This document shows, one piece after another, positions 1 to 6,135 of a DNA stretch of 11,958 bases. Below the pieces are notes generated by a model that was given only the letters and a program-made list of their open reading frames with translations, was not told the origin of the DNA and did no database searches. The DNA is from Candidatus Nitrosopumilus sp. GTDB taxonomy: Archaea; Thermoproteota; Nitrososphaeria; Nitrososphaerales; Nitrosopumilaceae. Each line of letters opens with the position of its first letter. Positions within the stretch are counted from its first letter, which is position 1. The stretch lies in the NCBI GenBank assembly GCA_030637455.1, contig DAOWGL010000212.1:1-11958 (forward strand). Reading direction: 5' to 3'. The translations under genes and the position numbers were made by a program.

Positions 1-15
1 CATATTTTTGGTAAA

Positions 16-1062
16 TTAATCGGATTTTTTTAGTGTTTTTTCAATATTCATATTCAAAACTATTTCAGCTATATCACTAGCATATTCAGCAACTCTTCGA
101 ATATTTTCAGTCATTCTTCTTACCCTGTAAATCTCTTCATCATCTTTTAATGATTTTGAAGCATCTCTTACTTTTTTCTCATATTTTGTAATTTCCTCAA
201 TTTTTGTGATGGTTTTTTCAGCCTGATTGTAATCTTCTTTGAATAATGCAAGGCATGAATCATCTAAAACAGTTAAGCAAAACTCATTCATTTCTTGTAA
301 TTTTTGCAAAATCTCTTTTTTTACAGGTTTTTTAAATTCAATCAAATCTTTTGCTATGAATGCAGCATGATCTCCTGTTCTCTCTATGTTTTTTACAATG
401 AGTCTATATCCTAAGCAATTTCTAGCGTTTCTGAAACCCATCTCTTTTAACATATGCTCATTTTGAATTGCAATCTTTAATTGTCGAATAATGTAAAATC
501 CAAATCTATCTACTTCATCATCTGTATTGATGACTTCTTGAGCCAGTTCTAAATTATTTTCTTTTACAGCCAAAATTGCATCACTTGACATTGACTTTGC
601 CAGGTGAATCATTCGCTTGAAAGCACCATCTACTGATAATTCTAACAAATTAACAAGAACTTGAACTGTAATTCCACTTGTTGAATCTGCAATTATTTCA
701 GAACCCATCAACATTCGTTTTACAGCTTCTTTTACTGCGTTTCTTTGATGAGGACTTAATCTACCATTTTTTGGTTTTACATTAATCGTCTTGTATCCTA
801 AAAAGTACAACGAAATTAATTTTCTAACAATAGAGGCTGCTTCTACTCCTTCATCAATCTCTATCACGGCATCTTCTTTTTTCTGAGTTCTGGATTCAAA
901 TTTTGGCGGATATAGCTCTAATGTTGATGAACCTTTTCGAATCATTCTGATTTGGTCTCCTTGTTTGAGACCTAATTCTATAATCCATTGTTTTGGTAAT
1001 GAAACTATGTATGACGATTTACCTGTAAACTGTATTTTTCTAGTTTCTCCCCTATCTTCCAT
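16..1062 (-). CDS. AbrB-PhoU phosphate uptake regulator
   Basis: This is probably a cytoplasmic regulator of phosphate uptake or signalling. Residues about 6-52 form a SpoVT/AbrB-type DNA-binding fold, visible in GKSSYIVSLPKQWI followed by LGLKQGDQI and a short beta strand. Residues about 115-340 are all-helical and look like two PhoU repeats, with GDHAAFIAKDLIE near residue 230 and an equivalent YASDIAEIVLN near residue 330. The 348-residue length fits the AbrB-PhoU fusions common in archaea. The ATG at 1062 lies 22 nt after the TATA-like CTATATAG at 1085-1092, so the transcript is probably leaderless. The stop is followed 12 nt later by a CAT at 1-3, which may be the start of a co-transcribed gene outside the window. 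The family call is firm; the direct targets are unknown. Confidence 0.88.
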   Translation of the reverse strand: MEDRGETRKIQFTGKSSYIVSLPKQWIIELGLKQGDQIRMIRKGSSTLELYPPKFESRTQKKEDAVIEIDEGVEAASIVRKLISLYFLGYKTINVKPKNGRLSPHQRNAVKEAVKRMLMGSEIIADSTSGITVQVLVNLLELSVDGAFKRMIHLAKSMSSDAILAVKENNLELAQEVINTDDEVDRFGFYIIRQLKIAIQNEHMLKEMGFRNARNCLGYRLIVKNIERTGDHAAFIAKDLIEFKKPVKKEILQKLQEMNEFCLTVLDDSCLALFKEDYNQAEKTITKIEEITKYEKKVRDASKSLKDDEEIYRVRRMTENIRRVAEYASDIAEIVLNMNIEKTLKKSD

Positions 1063-1084
1063 AATCTAAAGGGAAAATTCTATT

Positions 1085-1092
1085 CTATATAG
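1085..1092 (-). promoter_or_regulatory. TATA box for the AbrB-PhoU gene
   Basis: CTATATAG sits 22 nt before the ATG at 1062 on the minus strand, the spacing expected for an archaeal TATA box feeding a leaderless or nearly leaderless mRNA. The core is palindromic, so it does not set direction by itself; it is assigned by distance. Confidence 0.5.
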
Positions 1093-1124
1093 TTTGATCC
1101 TTGTAATATAGACTAGCACTGAAC

Positions 1125-1133
1125 TAATATTTA
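1125..1133 (+). promoter_or_regulatory. TATA-like box for the PUA-NAC operon
   Basis: TAATATTTA lies 21-30 nt upstream of the TTG at 1155, in the 92-nt divergent intergenic region. The spacing suits a leaderless archaeal transcript. It is assigned by position and AT composition only. Confidence 0.4.
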
Positions 1134-1154
1134 GAAAAAATTCTACAATGAATA

Positions 1155-1628
1155 TTGGATCATATCATTAAACTTCAGCATTCTCTTGATGCATTATTTG
1201 GAAATGGCACATCAAAATTATTACCAAAAGATATTGAAATGACTTTTTCTCGAAAAACTGGTAGAATTCGAACAGTTTCGCAAAAGGGGAAATTTCTATG
1301 TACTTTGAGAATTGATGGAAGTCTTGCAATTAGTATTCATTTTGCTCAAATGTTATTGAAAAATAAAAAATTTAAAGAAAATTGTATTGAGATAAATTCT
1401 GATGCTGCACCTTTTGTTGAACAGGGCAGATCAGTATTTTGTAAACATGTTATATCCTGTGGAAAAAATGTCCAAATATCTGCAGACACTCCTGTATTAT
1501 TCAAAAATAAGGTAATTGCCGTAGGAAGGGCACTTTTGTCATCTGATATGATTTCTGATTTTGATAGAGGTGTGGCCATAAAGATCAGAGATAGTTTAAA
1601 AAGTCGTAACGAGGAAATAACATCATGA
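1155..1628 (+). CDS. PUA-domain RNA-binding protein (archaeosine TGT C-terminal-like)
   Basis: This is a predicted RNA-binding protein of 157 residues. The C-terminal half (about residues 75-150) reads as a PUA domain: EINSDAAPFVEQGRSVF, then VLFKNKVIAVGRALLS and DFDRGVAIKIR. The segment before it (KTGRIRTV, FLCTLRIDGSLAISI) resembles the pre-PUA part of archaeosine tRNA-guanine transglycosylase (TgtA), so this may be the stand-alone C-terminal half of a split enzyme. No catalytic TGT barrel is present here. The start must be TTG at 1155, because an in-frame TGA at 1149-1151 leaves only ATA between. The stop overlaps the NAC start by 4 nt (ATGA), implying translational coupling, and both products plausibly serve RNA or ribosome functions. 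MCT-1-like PUA proteins are an alternative assignment. Confidence 0.75.
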   Translation: MDHIIKLQHSLDALFGNGTSKLLPKDIEMTFSRKTGRIRTVSQKGKFLCTLRIDGSLAISIHFAQMLLKNKKFKENCIEINSDAAPFVEQGRSVFCKHVISCGKNVQISADTPVLFKNKVIAVGRALLSSDMISDFDRGVAIKIRDSLKSRNEEITS

Positions 1629-1969
1629 TGCGAGGAGGAGGAAACCGTGAAATGCGAAGAATGATGGATAAGATGGGTTTGGATATGAACGAATTATCTA
1701 ATGTTCAAGAAGTAATAATTAAAACTGATAAAAAAGAAATCATAATTTCAAAGCCTTCTGTTACTGAAATGAAAGCAAAAGACAATTCAATTTTTACAGT
1801 AACTGCTGATAGTTATGAAGAAAGAGAATTAGAAGTTCCAATTTTCTCAGAAGAAGATATTCAGCTTGTTAGTCAACAAGCTGGTGTTGATGAAGAAAAA
1901 GCCAAAAGTGCTTTAGAAGAGGCTGAAGGCGATCTTGCACGAGCTATCTTGCTTTTAACAACAGGATAA
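1625..1969 (+). CDS. nac: Nascent polypeptide-associated complex protein
   Basis: This is the archaeal NAC alpha homologue, which binds near the ribosome exit tunnel as a homodimer and shields emerging chains. The 114 residues have the standard order: a basic, Met/Gly/Arg-rich start (MMRGGGNREMRRMMDKMGLDM), a NAC beta-barrel segment (VQEVIIKTDKKEIIISKP and following, about 26-65), and a C-terminal UBA domain (EEDIQLVSQQAGVDEEKAKS to ARAILLL, about 75-112). The start overlaps the PUA gene stop by 4 nt; the next codon, at 1628, is also ATG and could be used instead. Length and domain order are typical of the family. It is co-transcribed with the PUA gene. Confidence 0.93.
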   Translation: MMRGGGNREMRRMMDKMGLDMNELSNVQEVIIKTDKKEIIISKPSVTEMKAKDNSIFTVTADSYEERELEVPIFSEEDIQLVSQQAGVDEEKAKSALEEAEGDLARAILLLTTG

Positions 1970-2008
1970 TCTCAGAATATCATATTCTTGTGCCTATGAA
2001 ATGAATGA

Positions 2009-2018
2009 TTTAAGTAAT
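2009..2018 (+). promoter_or_regulatory. TATA-like box upstream of the ATP synthase H-like gene
   Basis: TTTAAGTAAT ends 22 nt before the ATG at 2041, in a 71-nt gap after NAC. It matches a loose archaeal TATA consensus at leaderless spacing. It would make the downstream gene independently transcribed. Confidence 0.35.
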
Positions 2019-2040
2019 GGATTATCCGATTTAGAGCATA

Positions 2041-2376
2041 ATGAGTAGCATGGCTGAATCCAAAGTTACAGGAATTATCAAATCATTGAATGCCTTAGAA
2101 GATGATCTAGATTCTCTAAATAGCAAAGTTGGGGATATGAAAAAACAACTATCTGTAAAGGCTGTTACTGAAATTGATAATTTGCTAGAAAAAACTCGTC
2201 AAATGGCTACTAAAGAAGCTGAAGTTATCATTAATGCTTCTAAAGATAAGGCAACTGCTGAATCTGCAAAAATTGCTCAAGAGGGCGATGTAAAATTATC
2301 TGAAATCCAATCTAAAATTGATGCAAATTTTGATGAAGCAGTCAAACATGTAGTGTCAACAGTTTTGAAGGCATAA
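2041..2376 (+). CDS. Coiled-coil protein resembling A-type ATP synthase subunit H
   Basis: This is a 111-residue, almost fully helical protein without membrane segment or signal peptide. Residues about 10-45 form a first coiled coil (LNALEDDLDSLNSKVGDMKK). Residues about 55-95 form an Ala/Lys/Glu-rich helix (ATKEAEVIINASKDKATAES), and the end FDEAVKHVVSTVL resembles the C-terminus of the peripheral-stalk subunit H/G of archaeal and V-type ATPases, which pairs with subunit E. This fits a stator stalk role, but the call rests on pattern and length only. No other ATPase gene is in the window, so a generic coiled-coil protein is possible. ATG at 2050 (MAESK) is an alternative start with the same frame. 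Confidence 0.5.
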   Translation: MSSMAESKVTGIIKSLNALEDDLDSLNSKVGDMKKQLSVKAVTEIDNLLEKTRQMATKEAEVIINASKDKATAESAKIAQEGDVKLSEIQSKIDANFDEAVKHVVSTVLKA

Positions 2377-2481
2377 ACCTAAATTTCATATTTCCTTTCA
2401 TCAATCATCGATCCCTTACAGAATTCACGTATTGGAATTGCTACTACCTATGGTAAACCATATTATAGATTTTCAACTTAT

Positions 2482-3060
2482 TTGAAAAGTCTCAATCTGC
2501 CTTTTGATTCTATACTTCCAGGAGAAATTCAGGGCTATTCTGGAAATCTTATACTTACAACTCTGAAGGAATCTCCTAAAAAATGTGAGAAAATTTTACT
2601 TCATGAAGATGTTCTTGAACATCATCCTACGGTACTTAGAGGTGTAATGATGCAAAAACTTAATCTCAGTTTTGAAGAAGAAAATCTAATTTTAGGAGTT
2701 GATCCTGGTCAGCGAATGGGTTTGTCCATATTCTACTATGGTGTAGAAATTGAGAGTTCAGTTTACAATTCTATTGAAGAATTGGTTTTGCATATTATTG
2801 GAATTTTAGGTGGTCTTCGAGCAAAAAGAAAAATTCTAAAAATTGGAGATGGAAATATGCATGTTGCAAAACAAATTGTAAAAATGCTTAATCTAAAATA
2901 CTGTTCATCATTTGAATTGGAATTTGTAGATGAAAGAAAAACAAGTATGAAAATTAAAAATTTTAATCAGCGAGGAAAACGAGATATGCTTTCAGCAAAA
3001 TATATTTCTCAGCGGGAGGGATACCGACATTCAATTCTTCCATTATCTATCACTGGTTAG
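2482..3060 (+). CDS. RuvC/RNase H-fold protein, possible nuclease
   Basis: I recognise the fold rather than a named family. LILGVDPGQRMGLSIFYYG (about residues 69-87) matches the first strand and Asp of RuvC/YqgF-type RNase H folds. A later EFVDERKTS may supply a second acid, and NQRGKRDMLSAKYISQ near the C-terminus resembles the last catalytic helix with Asp. This suggests nucleic-acid cleavage or a degenerate relative. The coordinates begin at the first conventional start, TTG 2482. However, the frame is open back to 2383 and the added stretch, including RIGIATTYGKPYYRFSTYL, looks like genuine protein. That stretch contains no ATG, GTG or TTG, so initiation may be at ATT or ATC between 2383 and 2431. 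It follows the ATPase H-like gene at close range. Confidence 0.65.
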   Translation: MKSLNLPFDSILPGEIQGYSGNLILTTLKESPKKCEKILLHEDVLEHHPTVLRGVMMQKLNLSFEEENLILGVDPGQRMGLSIFYYGVEIESSVYNSIEELVLHIIGILGGLRAKRKILKIGDGNMHVAKQIVKMLNLKYCSSFELEFVDERKTSMKIKNFNQRGKRDMLSAKYISQREGYRHSILPLSITG

Positions 3061-3062
3061 TG

Positions 3063-3078
3063 ATTTTGATATTTTTTG
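3063..3078 (+). terminator. Possible T-tract terminator after RuvC-like gene
   Basis: Two T-runs (TTTT, then TTTTTT) begin within 5 nt of the TAG stop at 3058-3060. Archaeal intrinsic termination uses such T-tracts without needing a hairpin. In DNA this AT-rich the signal is weak. Confidence 0.3.
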
Positions 3079-3220
3079 AAAAAACCATAATTTATTGAAA
3101 ATCTCTGGATTTATGATTAATCAATGCCGATGATAGTATGATAATATTATAAATTTTCATTAATTTTTCTAAAAAAAATGAAATTATTTGTATAACAACT
3201 ATATTGGTAACTGTAAATTT

Positions 3221-3264
3221 TTCAATAAATATTGAATTAGCTTAAACTATACATATTTATTGAA
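3221..3264. repeat. Perfect 12-bp inverted repeat
   Basis: TTCAATAAATAT at 3221-3232 is the exact reverse complement of ATATTTATTGAA at 3253-3264, with a 20-nt spacer. A third copy of the TTTATTGAA core is at 3091-3099. All are non-coding. They could be operator half-sites or a weak RNA stem. Confidence 0.6.
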
Positions 3265-3297
3265 GATTTCTTACTTTTTTTTGAAAATTATAATTTT

Positions 3298-3360
3298 GAT
3301 CGACCAAAAATATAAAATATTTACAAGAAATTTTAATATTTTATATGAAATTTATCGATC
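3298..3360. repeat. Nested inverted repeat upstream of zinc-ribbon gene
   Basis: The inner arms ATATAAAATATT (3310-3321) and AATATTTTATAT (3335-3346) are perfect complements around a 13-nt spacer. The outer arms GATCGA (3298-3303) and TCGATC (3355-3360) are also complementary. The structure stops 4 nt before the TATA box, a natural place for a regulator site. Confidence 0.6.
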
Positions 3361-3364
3361 CATC

Positions 3365-3372
3365 CTTATATA
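3365..3372 (+). promoter_or_regulatory. TATA box of the zinc-ribbon gene
   Basis: CTTATATA ends 28 nt before the ATG at 3401, good spacing for an archaeal TATA box and a leaderless or very short-leader mRNA. It is the best-looking promoter in the window. Confidence 0.55.
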
Positions 3373-3400
3373 GTTATGAATTCTATACAATAATACTAAG

Positions 3401-3865
3401 ATGACTTGTAAAGGAATTTGTGTAAGATATAAGGCTCAAAAGCCTGTTGGCACTGGAAGATATGCTTCTGGACAACGTCGATGCCAGATTTGTGAAATTT
3501 TCATCAAATGGGAAGGACTTTGGTGTCCATGTTGTGGATATAGATTAAGAACAAAACCACGTAATTTGAAATACAAAGCAAAATTACGAGCAAGAGTTGA
3601 GGCTGATTCTATGGAAGCTGCAGCAGCTACTGAAATTGAATCAGAAGTTGTAGAAGTAACTGTTAAAGCAAAATCCAAATCTAAAGCTAAAACAGCTAAA
3701 GCAAAAACAACAAAATCCAAAGCTAAAGCAAAAACTAAAGAAAAAACTCCATGCACACATTGTGAAAAACTCTTTGTTTATCCAGATAAACATGAGAAGA
3801 ATTGCAAGAAGAACCCTGAAGTTGTTGCTTCCCAGAAAAGTGAAACAATAGCAATAAAAGCATAA
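3401..3865 (+). CDS. Zinc-ribbon protein with Lys/Ala-rich linker and C-terminal Cys/His finger
   Basis: This 154-residue protein is of unknown function and likely binds nucleic acid. Residues 1-65 are Cys-rich: CKGIC at 3-7, CQIC near 28-31 and CPCCGYRLRTKPR near 43-55, enough ligands for one or two zinc sites and followed by basic residues. Residues about 88-117 are a low-complexity Lys/Ala/Ser/Thr run (KAKSKSKAKTAKAKTTKSKA) like histone H1 or nucleoid-binding tails. A second finger follows (CTHCEKLF to HEKNC, about 122-140). The N-terminal part resembles small Cys-rich hypothetical proteins I associate with ammonia-oxidising archaea. A TATA box and a nested palindrome precede it, suggesting its own regulated promoter. 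Chromatin, transcription and RNA roles remain open. Confidence 0.7.
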   Translation: MTCKGICVRYKAQKPVGTGRYASGQRRCQICEIFIKWEGLWCPCCGYRLRTKPRNLKYKAKLRARVEADSMEAAAATEIESEVVEVTVKAKSKSKAKTAKAKTTKSKAKAKTKEKTPCTHCEKLFVYPDKHEKNCKKNPEVVASQKSETIAIKA

Positions 3866-3912
3866 GATTTGTTCGTAGCTCATTGACCTCTTCAAATGGA
3901 TTTTTCCATAAA

Positions 3913-4224
3913 ATGGTAAATTTGGAGAGTCGTAATTTTTCTTTACAAATTCAAAAATTTGAAAATGGTTATTTTATTTCAGTTACTGAAGGATCAAACA
4001 AATTGGGATCAATGGTAGTTTCATTGGCAACTGGACCCACACCAATTACAACCACTATTATTCCATCTAGATCAGAATCTCTTTTTCTAAAACTTGTTTC
4101 TGAAAGAATTAGTACTCGCATGAGGGGGATTGCTTTAGTTTCTGCTTTTATCCAAAAACCCTTAGAATCAAATACAGCAAAAGGCTTAATGTCTGAGATT
4201 ATGGAGATGATTGAGAATGAGTGA
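3913..4224 (+). CDS. Possible PAC3-like proteasome assembly chaperone
   Basis: This is a small soluble protein of 103 residues from ATG 3913; a TTG at 3883 would add ten residues that look unlike coding sequence. I see a resemblance, from memory, to eukaryotic proteasome assembly chaperone 3 (PSMG3). There is a strand with FISVTEGSNKLGSMVV against VVVTQFGKMGTLVS, then TTTIIPSRSESLFLKLVSE against TTKVLLGQDEPLIHVFAK, then a hydrophobic strand (GIALVSAFIQK) and a final helix (GLMSEIMEMI). Order and spacing agree over nearly the whole length. If right, it would help assemble 20S alpha subunits, which archaea have. The 3' end overlaps the UbiD gene by 8 nt, so the two are translated together, although no functional link is obvious. 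The gene is real; the family call is tentative. Confidence 0.5.
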   Translation: MVNLESRNFSLQIQKFENGYFISVTEGSNKLGSMVVSLATGPTPITTTIIPSRSESLFLKLVSERISTRMRGIALVSAFIQKPLESNTAKGLMSEIMEMIENE

Positions 4225-5548
4225 TTTAAGAAGTTATATTTCACAAATTAAAAAAATCAATGAACTCAAAACCATAAAATCTTCTGTTTCAACAAAATAT
4301 GAAATTGCTGGAATCACTGCTAAGGTTGATGGGTCTGATGCTGTATTGTTTGAAAAAATAAAAGAAAGTGATTTTAGATTAATAGCAAATTTAGTTGGAA
4401 CTAGAAAACGATTTGCAATTGCTGTTGGTGGCACGGAAAACAATATTCATGAAAAAGTAATTTCTGCAATTAAAAAAGCAAAAAAATCCAAAATTATTTC
4501 ATCAGGAAAATTCATGGAAAACAAGTCAAAAAACCTACTTTCTATGCCTATAGTTTCTCATTTTGAAAAGGAATCCGGTCCGTTTATCACATCATCTGTA
4601 GCATATGCTAAAAATCCTGAAACTGGCAAACAAAATTCTTCATTTCACAGAATGATGCCAATTGATAAAACTCACTTTTCTATTAGGATGGTTGAAGGCC
4701 GTCATCTCCATAGATGTTTTACTGATGCTAAAGAACATGGTGAAGATCTCAAAATTGCTATAACTGTAGGTGTACATCCTGCTATTTCAATTGCTGGTGC
4801 ATATCAAGCTGATTGGGGAAAGGACGAAATCGATATTGCAAATTCTCTTTTGGGTGGAAAATTAACTTTAGCAAAACTTCCTTTTACAGGCTTGAACGTT
4901 CCTTCTGGCTCCGAATTTGTTTTGGAAGGAAAAATCCTTCGTGATAAAACTCATCCAGAATGGATGGTTGAAATGCTTCAGACATATGATCATAAAAGAT
5001 CTCAACCTGTTTTCGAACTTGAAAATCTCTATTTTAGAAATAATCCAATTTTCCATGATGTCTTATCTGGATATTCAGAACATAGATTGTTGATGGGCAT
5101 GCCGATTGAATCAAAATTAAATGGAGAATTGAAGAAATCATTTTCTCAAACAAAACAAGTTTCAATGACTAATGGTGGATGCAACTGGTTACATGCAGTA
5201 GTACAAATTAAAAAGAAAAATGATTCAGATCCTAAAAAAATTATTAAAAAAACATTTGAATCTCATCGTTCATTGAAACAAGTTACTGTGGTTGATGAAG
5301 ACATTGATCCCAATAATGCTGAATCTGTAGAATATGCTATGGCTACAAGATTTCAAGCTGATAAAGATCTAGTTATCCTCAAAAATGTTCGTGGTTCTAG
5401 CCTAGATCCATCAAGCAATCAACAAAAATTACAAACTGCCAAAATGGGTATTGATGCTACTAGATCTCTTTCCAAGCGTCCAGAAGGATTTGAATTGGCA
5501 AAAATCCCAAAAATTGACAAAATTAAACTCGAAAAATATTTCAAATAA
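4217..5548 (+). CDS. UbiD-family prFMN-dependent decarboxylase
   Basis: UbiD enzymes remove or add carboxyl groups on unsaturated acids using prenylated FMN made by a UbiX partner, which is not in this window. The 443 residues have family length and features: an N-terminal domain, then NSSFHR (about 140-145, matching the Asn-x4-Arg cofactor/catalytic segment), FSIRMVEGRHLHR, GVHPAISIAGAYQ, and the SEFVLEGKI region (about 232-240) carrying the family's catalytic glutamates. ATG 4217 is preferred over in-frame TTG 4211. In archaea one UbiD relative decarboxylates trans-anhydromevalonate 5-phosphate in the modified mevalonate pathway, and this gene is a candidate because the organism needs isoprenoid lipids. 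Aromatic acid decarboxylation is the alternative. It overlaps the preceding small gene by 8 nt. Confidence 0.85.
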   Translation: MSDLRSYISQIKKINELKTIKSSVSTKYEIAGITAKVDGSDAVLFEKIKESDFRLIANLVGTRKRFAIAVGGTENNIHEKVISAIKKAKKSKIISSGKFMENKSKNLLSMPIVSHFEKESGPFITSSVAYAKNPETGKQNSSFHRMMPIDKTHFSIRMVEGRHLHRCFTDAKEHGEDLKIAITVGVHPAISIAGAYQADWGKDEIDIANSLLGGKLTLAKLPFTGLNVPSGSEFVLEGKILRDKTHPEWMVEMLQTYDHKRSQPVFELENLYFRNNPIFHDVLSGYSEHRLLMGMPIESKLNGELKKSFSQTKQVSMTNGGCNWLHAVVQIKKKNDSDPKKIIKKTFESHRSLKQVTVVDEDIDPNNAESVEYAMATRFQADKDLVILKNVRGSSLDPSSNQQKLQTAKMGIDATRSLSKRPEGFELAKIPKIDKIKLEKYFK

Positions 5549-5560
5549 CCAGAATCAACT

Positions 5561-5570
5561 GATTAAATTA
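5561..5570 (+). promoter_or_regulatory. TATA-like box upstream of thioesterase
   Basis: GATTAAATTA lies 26-36 nt before the ATG at 5597 in a 48-nt gap. It is consistent with an archaeal promoter but weak, because the local DNA is AT-rich. Confidence 0.35.
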
Positions 5571-5596
5571 AATTGAGAATAATAATTAGATAAAAA

Positions 5597-6085
5597 ATGT
5601 CACCAGAAAGTTCCAATATGCGAGAAAAAACTCCCTCAGAGTCTCATGCTGAAGTTATTGTTCGAATGTTTCCTTCAGATGCAAATCCAGCTGGAAATGT
5701 CTTTGGAGGTGAAATTCTAAAACATATTGATATGGTGGCAGGAATTGTTGCTCAACGTCATAGTCAATCAAATGCAGTTACTGTATCTATGGATAGTGTA
5801 AATTTTTTGAAACCTGTTTTTGTGGGAAATGTTCTTACATTAAATGCTAGGATAAATTATGTTCATAATTCATCAATGGAAATAGAAGTTAGAGCTGAAG
5901 CTGAAGATATTATAACTGGAATTCGAACTGTTACTGGAACTGCTTTTGTAACATTTGTAGCTCTTGATAAAAATGGAAAACCAACACTTGTTCCTAAATT
6001 ATCACTAAAAACAGATGATGATAGAATAAAATTTGAAGAAGGTAAAACCCGAATGGATATTAGATTAAAGAATCGTCAAAAATAA
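5597..6085 (+). CDS. Hotdog-fold acyl-CoA thioesterase (YciA/BACH type)
   Basis: This 162-residue cytosolic enzyme is predicted to hydrolyse acyl-CoA to free acid and CoA. The hallmark is FPSDANPAGNVFGGEILKHI (about 25-44) followed by DMVAGIVAQRH, the loop and central hotdog helix of the YciA/ACOT7 family with its conserved Gly-Gly and Asp. The next strands (VTVSMDSVNFLKPVFVGNVL) and RAEAEDIITGIRTVTGTAFVTFVALD complete one hotdog domain. The last 25 residues are polar and probably extended. Start ATG 5597 keeps a polar leader of about 17 residues; ATG at 5630 is possible. The natural substrate cannot be read from sequence. Its place just before a phasin-like gene makes a link to hydroxyacyl-CoA or polyester metabolism conceivable, but that is inference. 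Confidence 0.87.
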   Translation: MSPESSNMREKTPSESHAEVIVRMFPSDANPAGNVFGGEILKHIDMVAGIVAQRHSQSNAVTVSMDSVNFLKPVFVGNVLTLNARINYVHNSSMEIEVRAEAEDIITGIRTVTGTAFVTFVALDKNGKPTLVPKLSLKTDDDRIKFEEGKTRMDIRLKNRQK

Positions 6086-6135
6086 CCTACATCTTCATAG
6101 ATCCACTTAAGAATAATGAAAATTATCTTTAGTTA

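Larger units (their letters stand above)
3061..3400. other. AT-rich intergenic region with inverted repeats
   Basis: These 340 nt contain no credible coding frame on either strand; the few ATG codons run into stops within a handful of codons. The region is extremely AT-rich, opens with T-runs that could end transcription of the RuvC-like gene, carries two perfect 12-bp inverted repeats and three copies of TTTATTGAA or its complement, and ends with the promoter of the zinc-ribbon gene. It may be a regulatory region or encode a small RNA; the sequence does not decide. Confidence 0.6.

Noticed and set aside
1..3. CAT at the left edge, a possible minus-strand ATG of a gene 12 nt after the AbrB-PhoU stop
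   Set aside because: Only the start codon would be in the window, so no coding content can be judged.
1346..1579. 77-codon minus-strand frame
   Set aside because: Lies entirely inside the PUA gene and encodes no recognisable protein.
3436..3895. Two minus-strand frames rich in Phe, Ser and Cys (3436-3756, 3641-3895)
   Set aside because: They are antisense to the Lys/Ala-rich linker of the zinc-ribbon gene; low-complexity AAA/GCT codons read backwards give Phe/Ser/Ala strings.
3883..3912. TTG start for the PAC3-like gene
   Set aside because: The ten added residues do not look like a conserved N-terminus, and ATG 3913 gives a natural MVNLESRNF start.
3969..4443. Minus-strand frames opposite the PAC3-like and UbiD genes
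   Set aside because: Shadow frames of well-supported plus-strand coding sequence.
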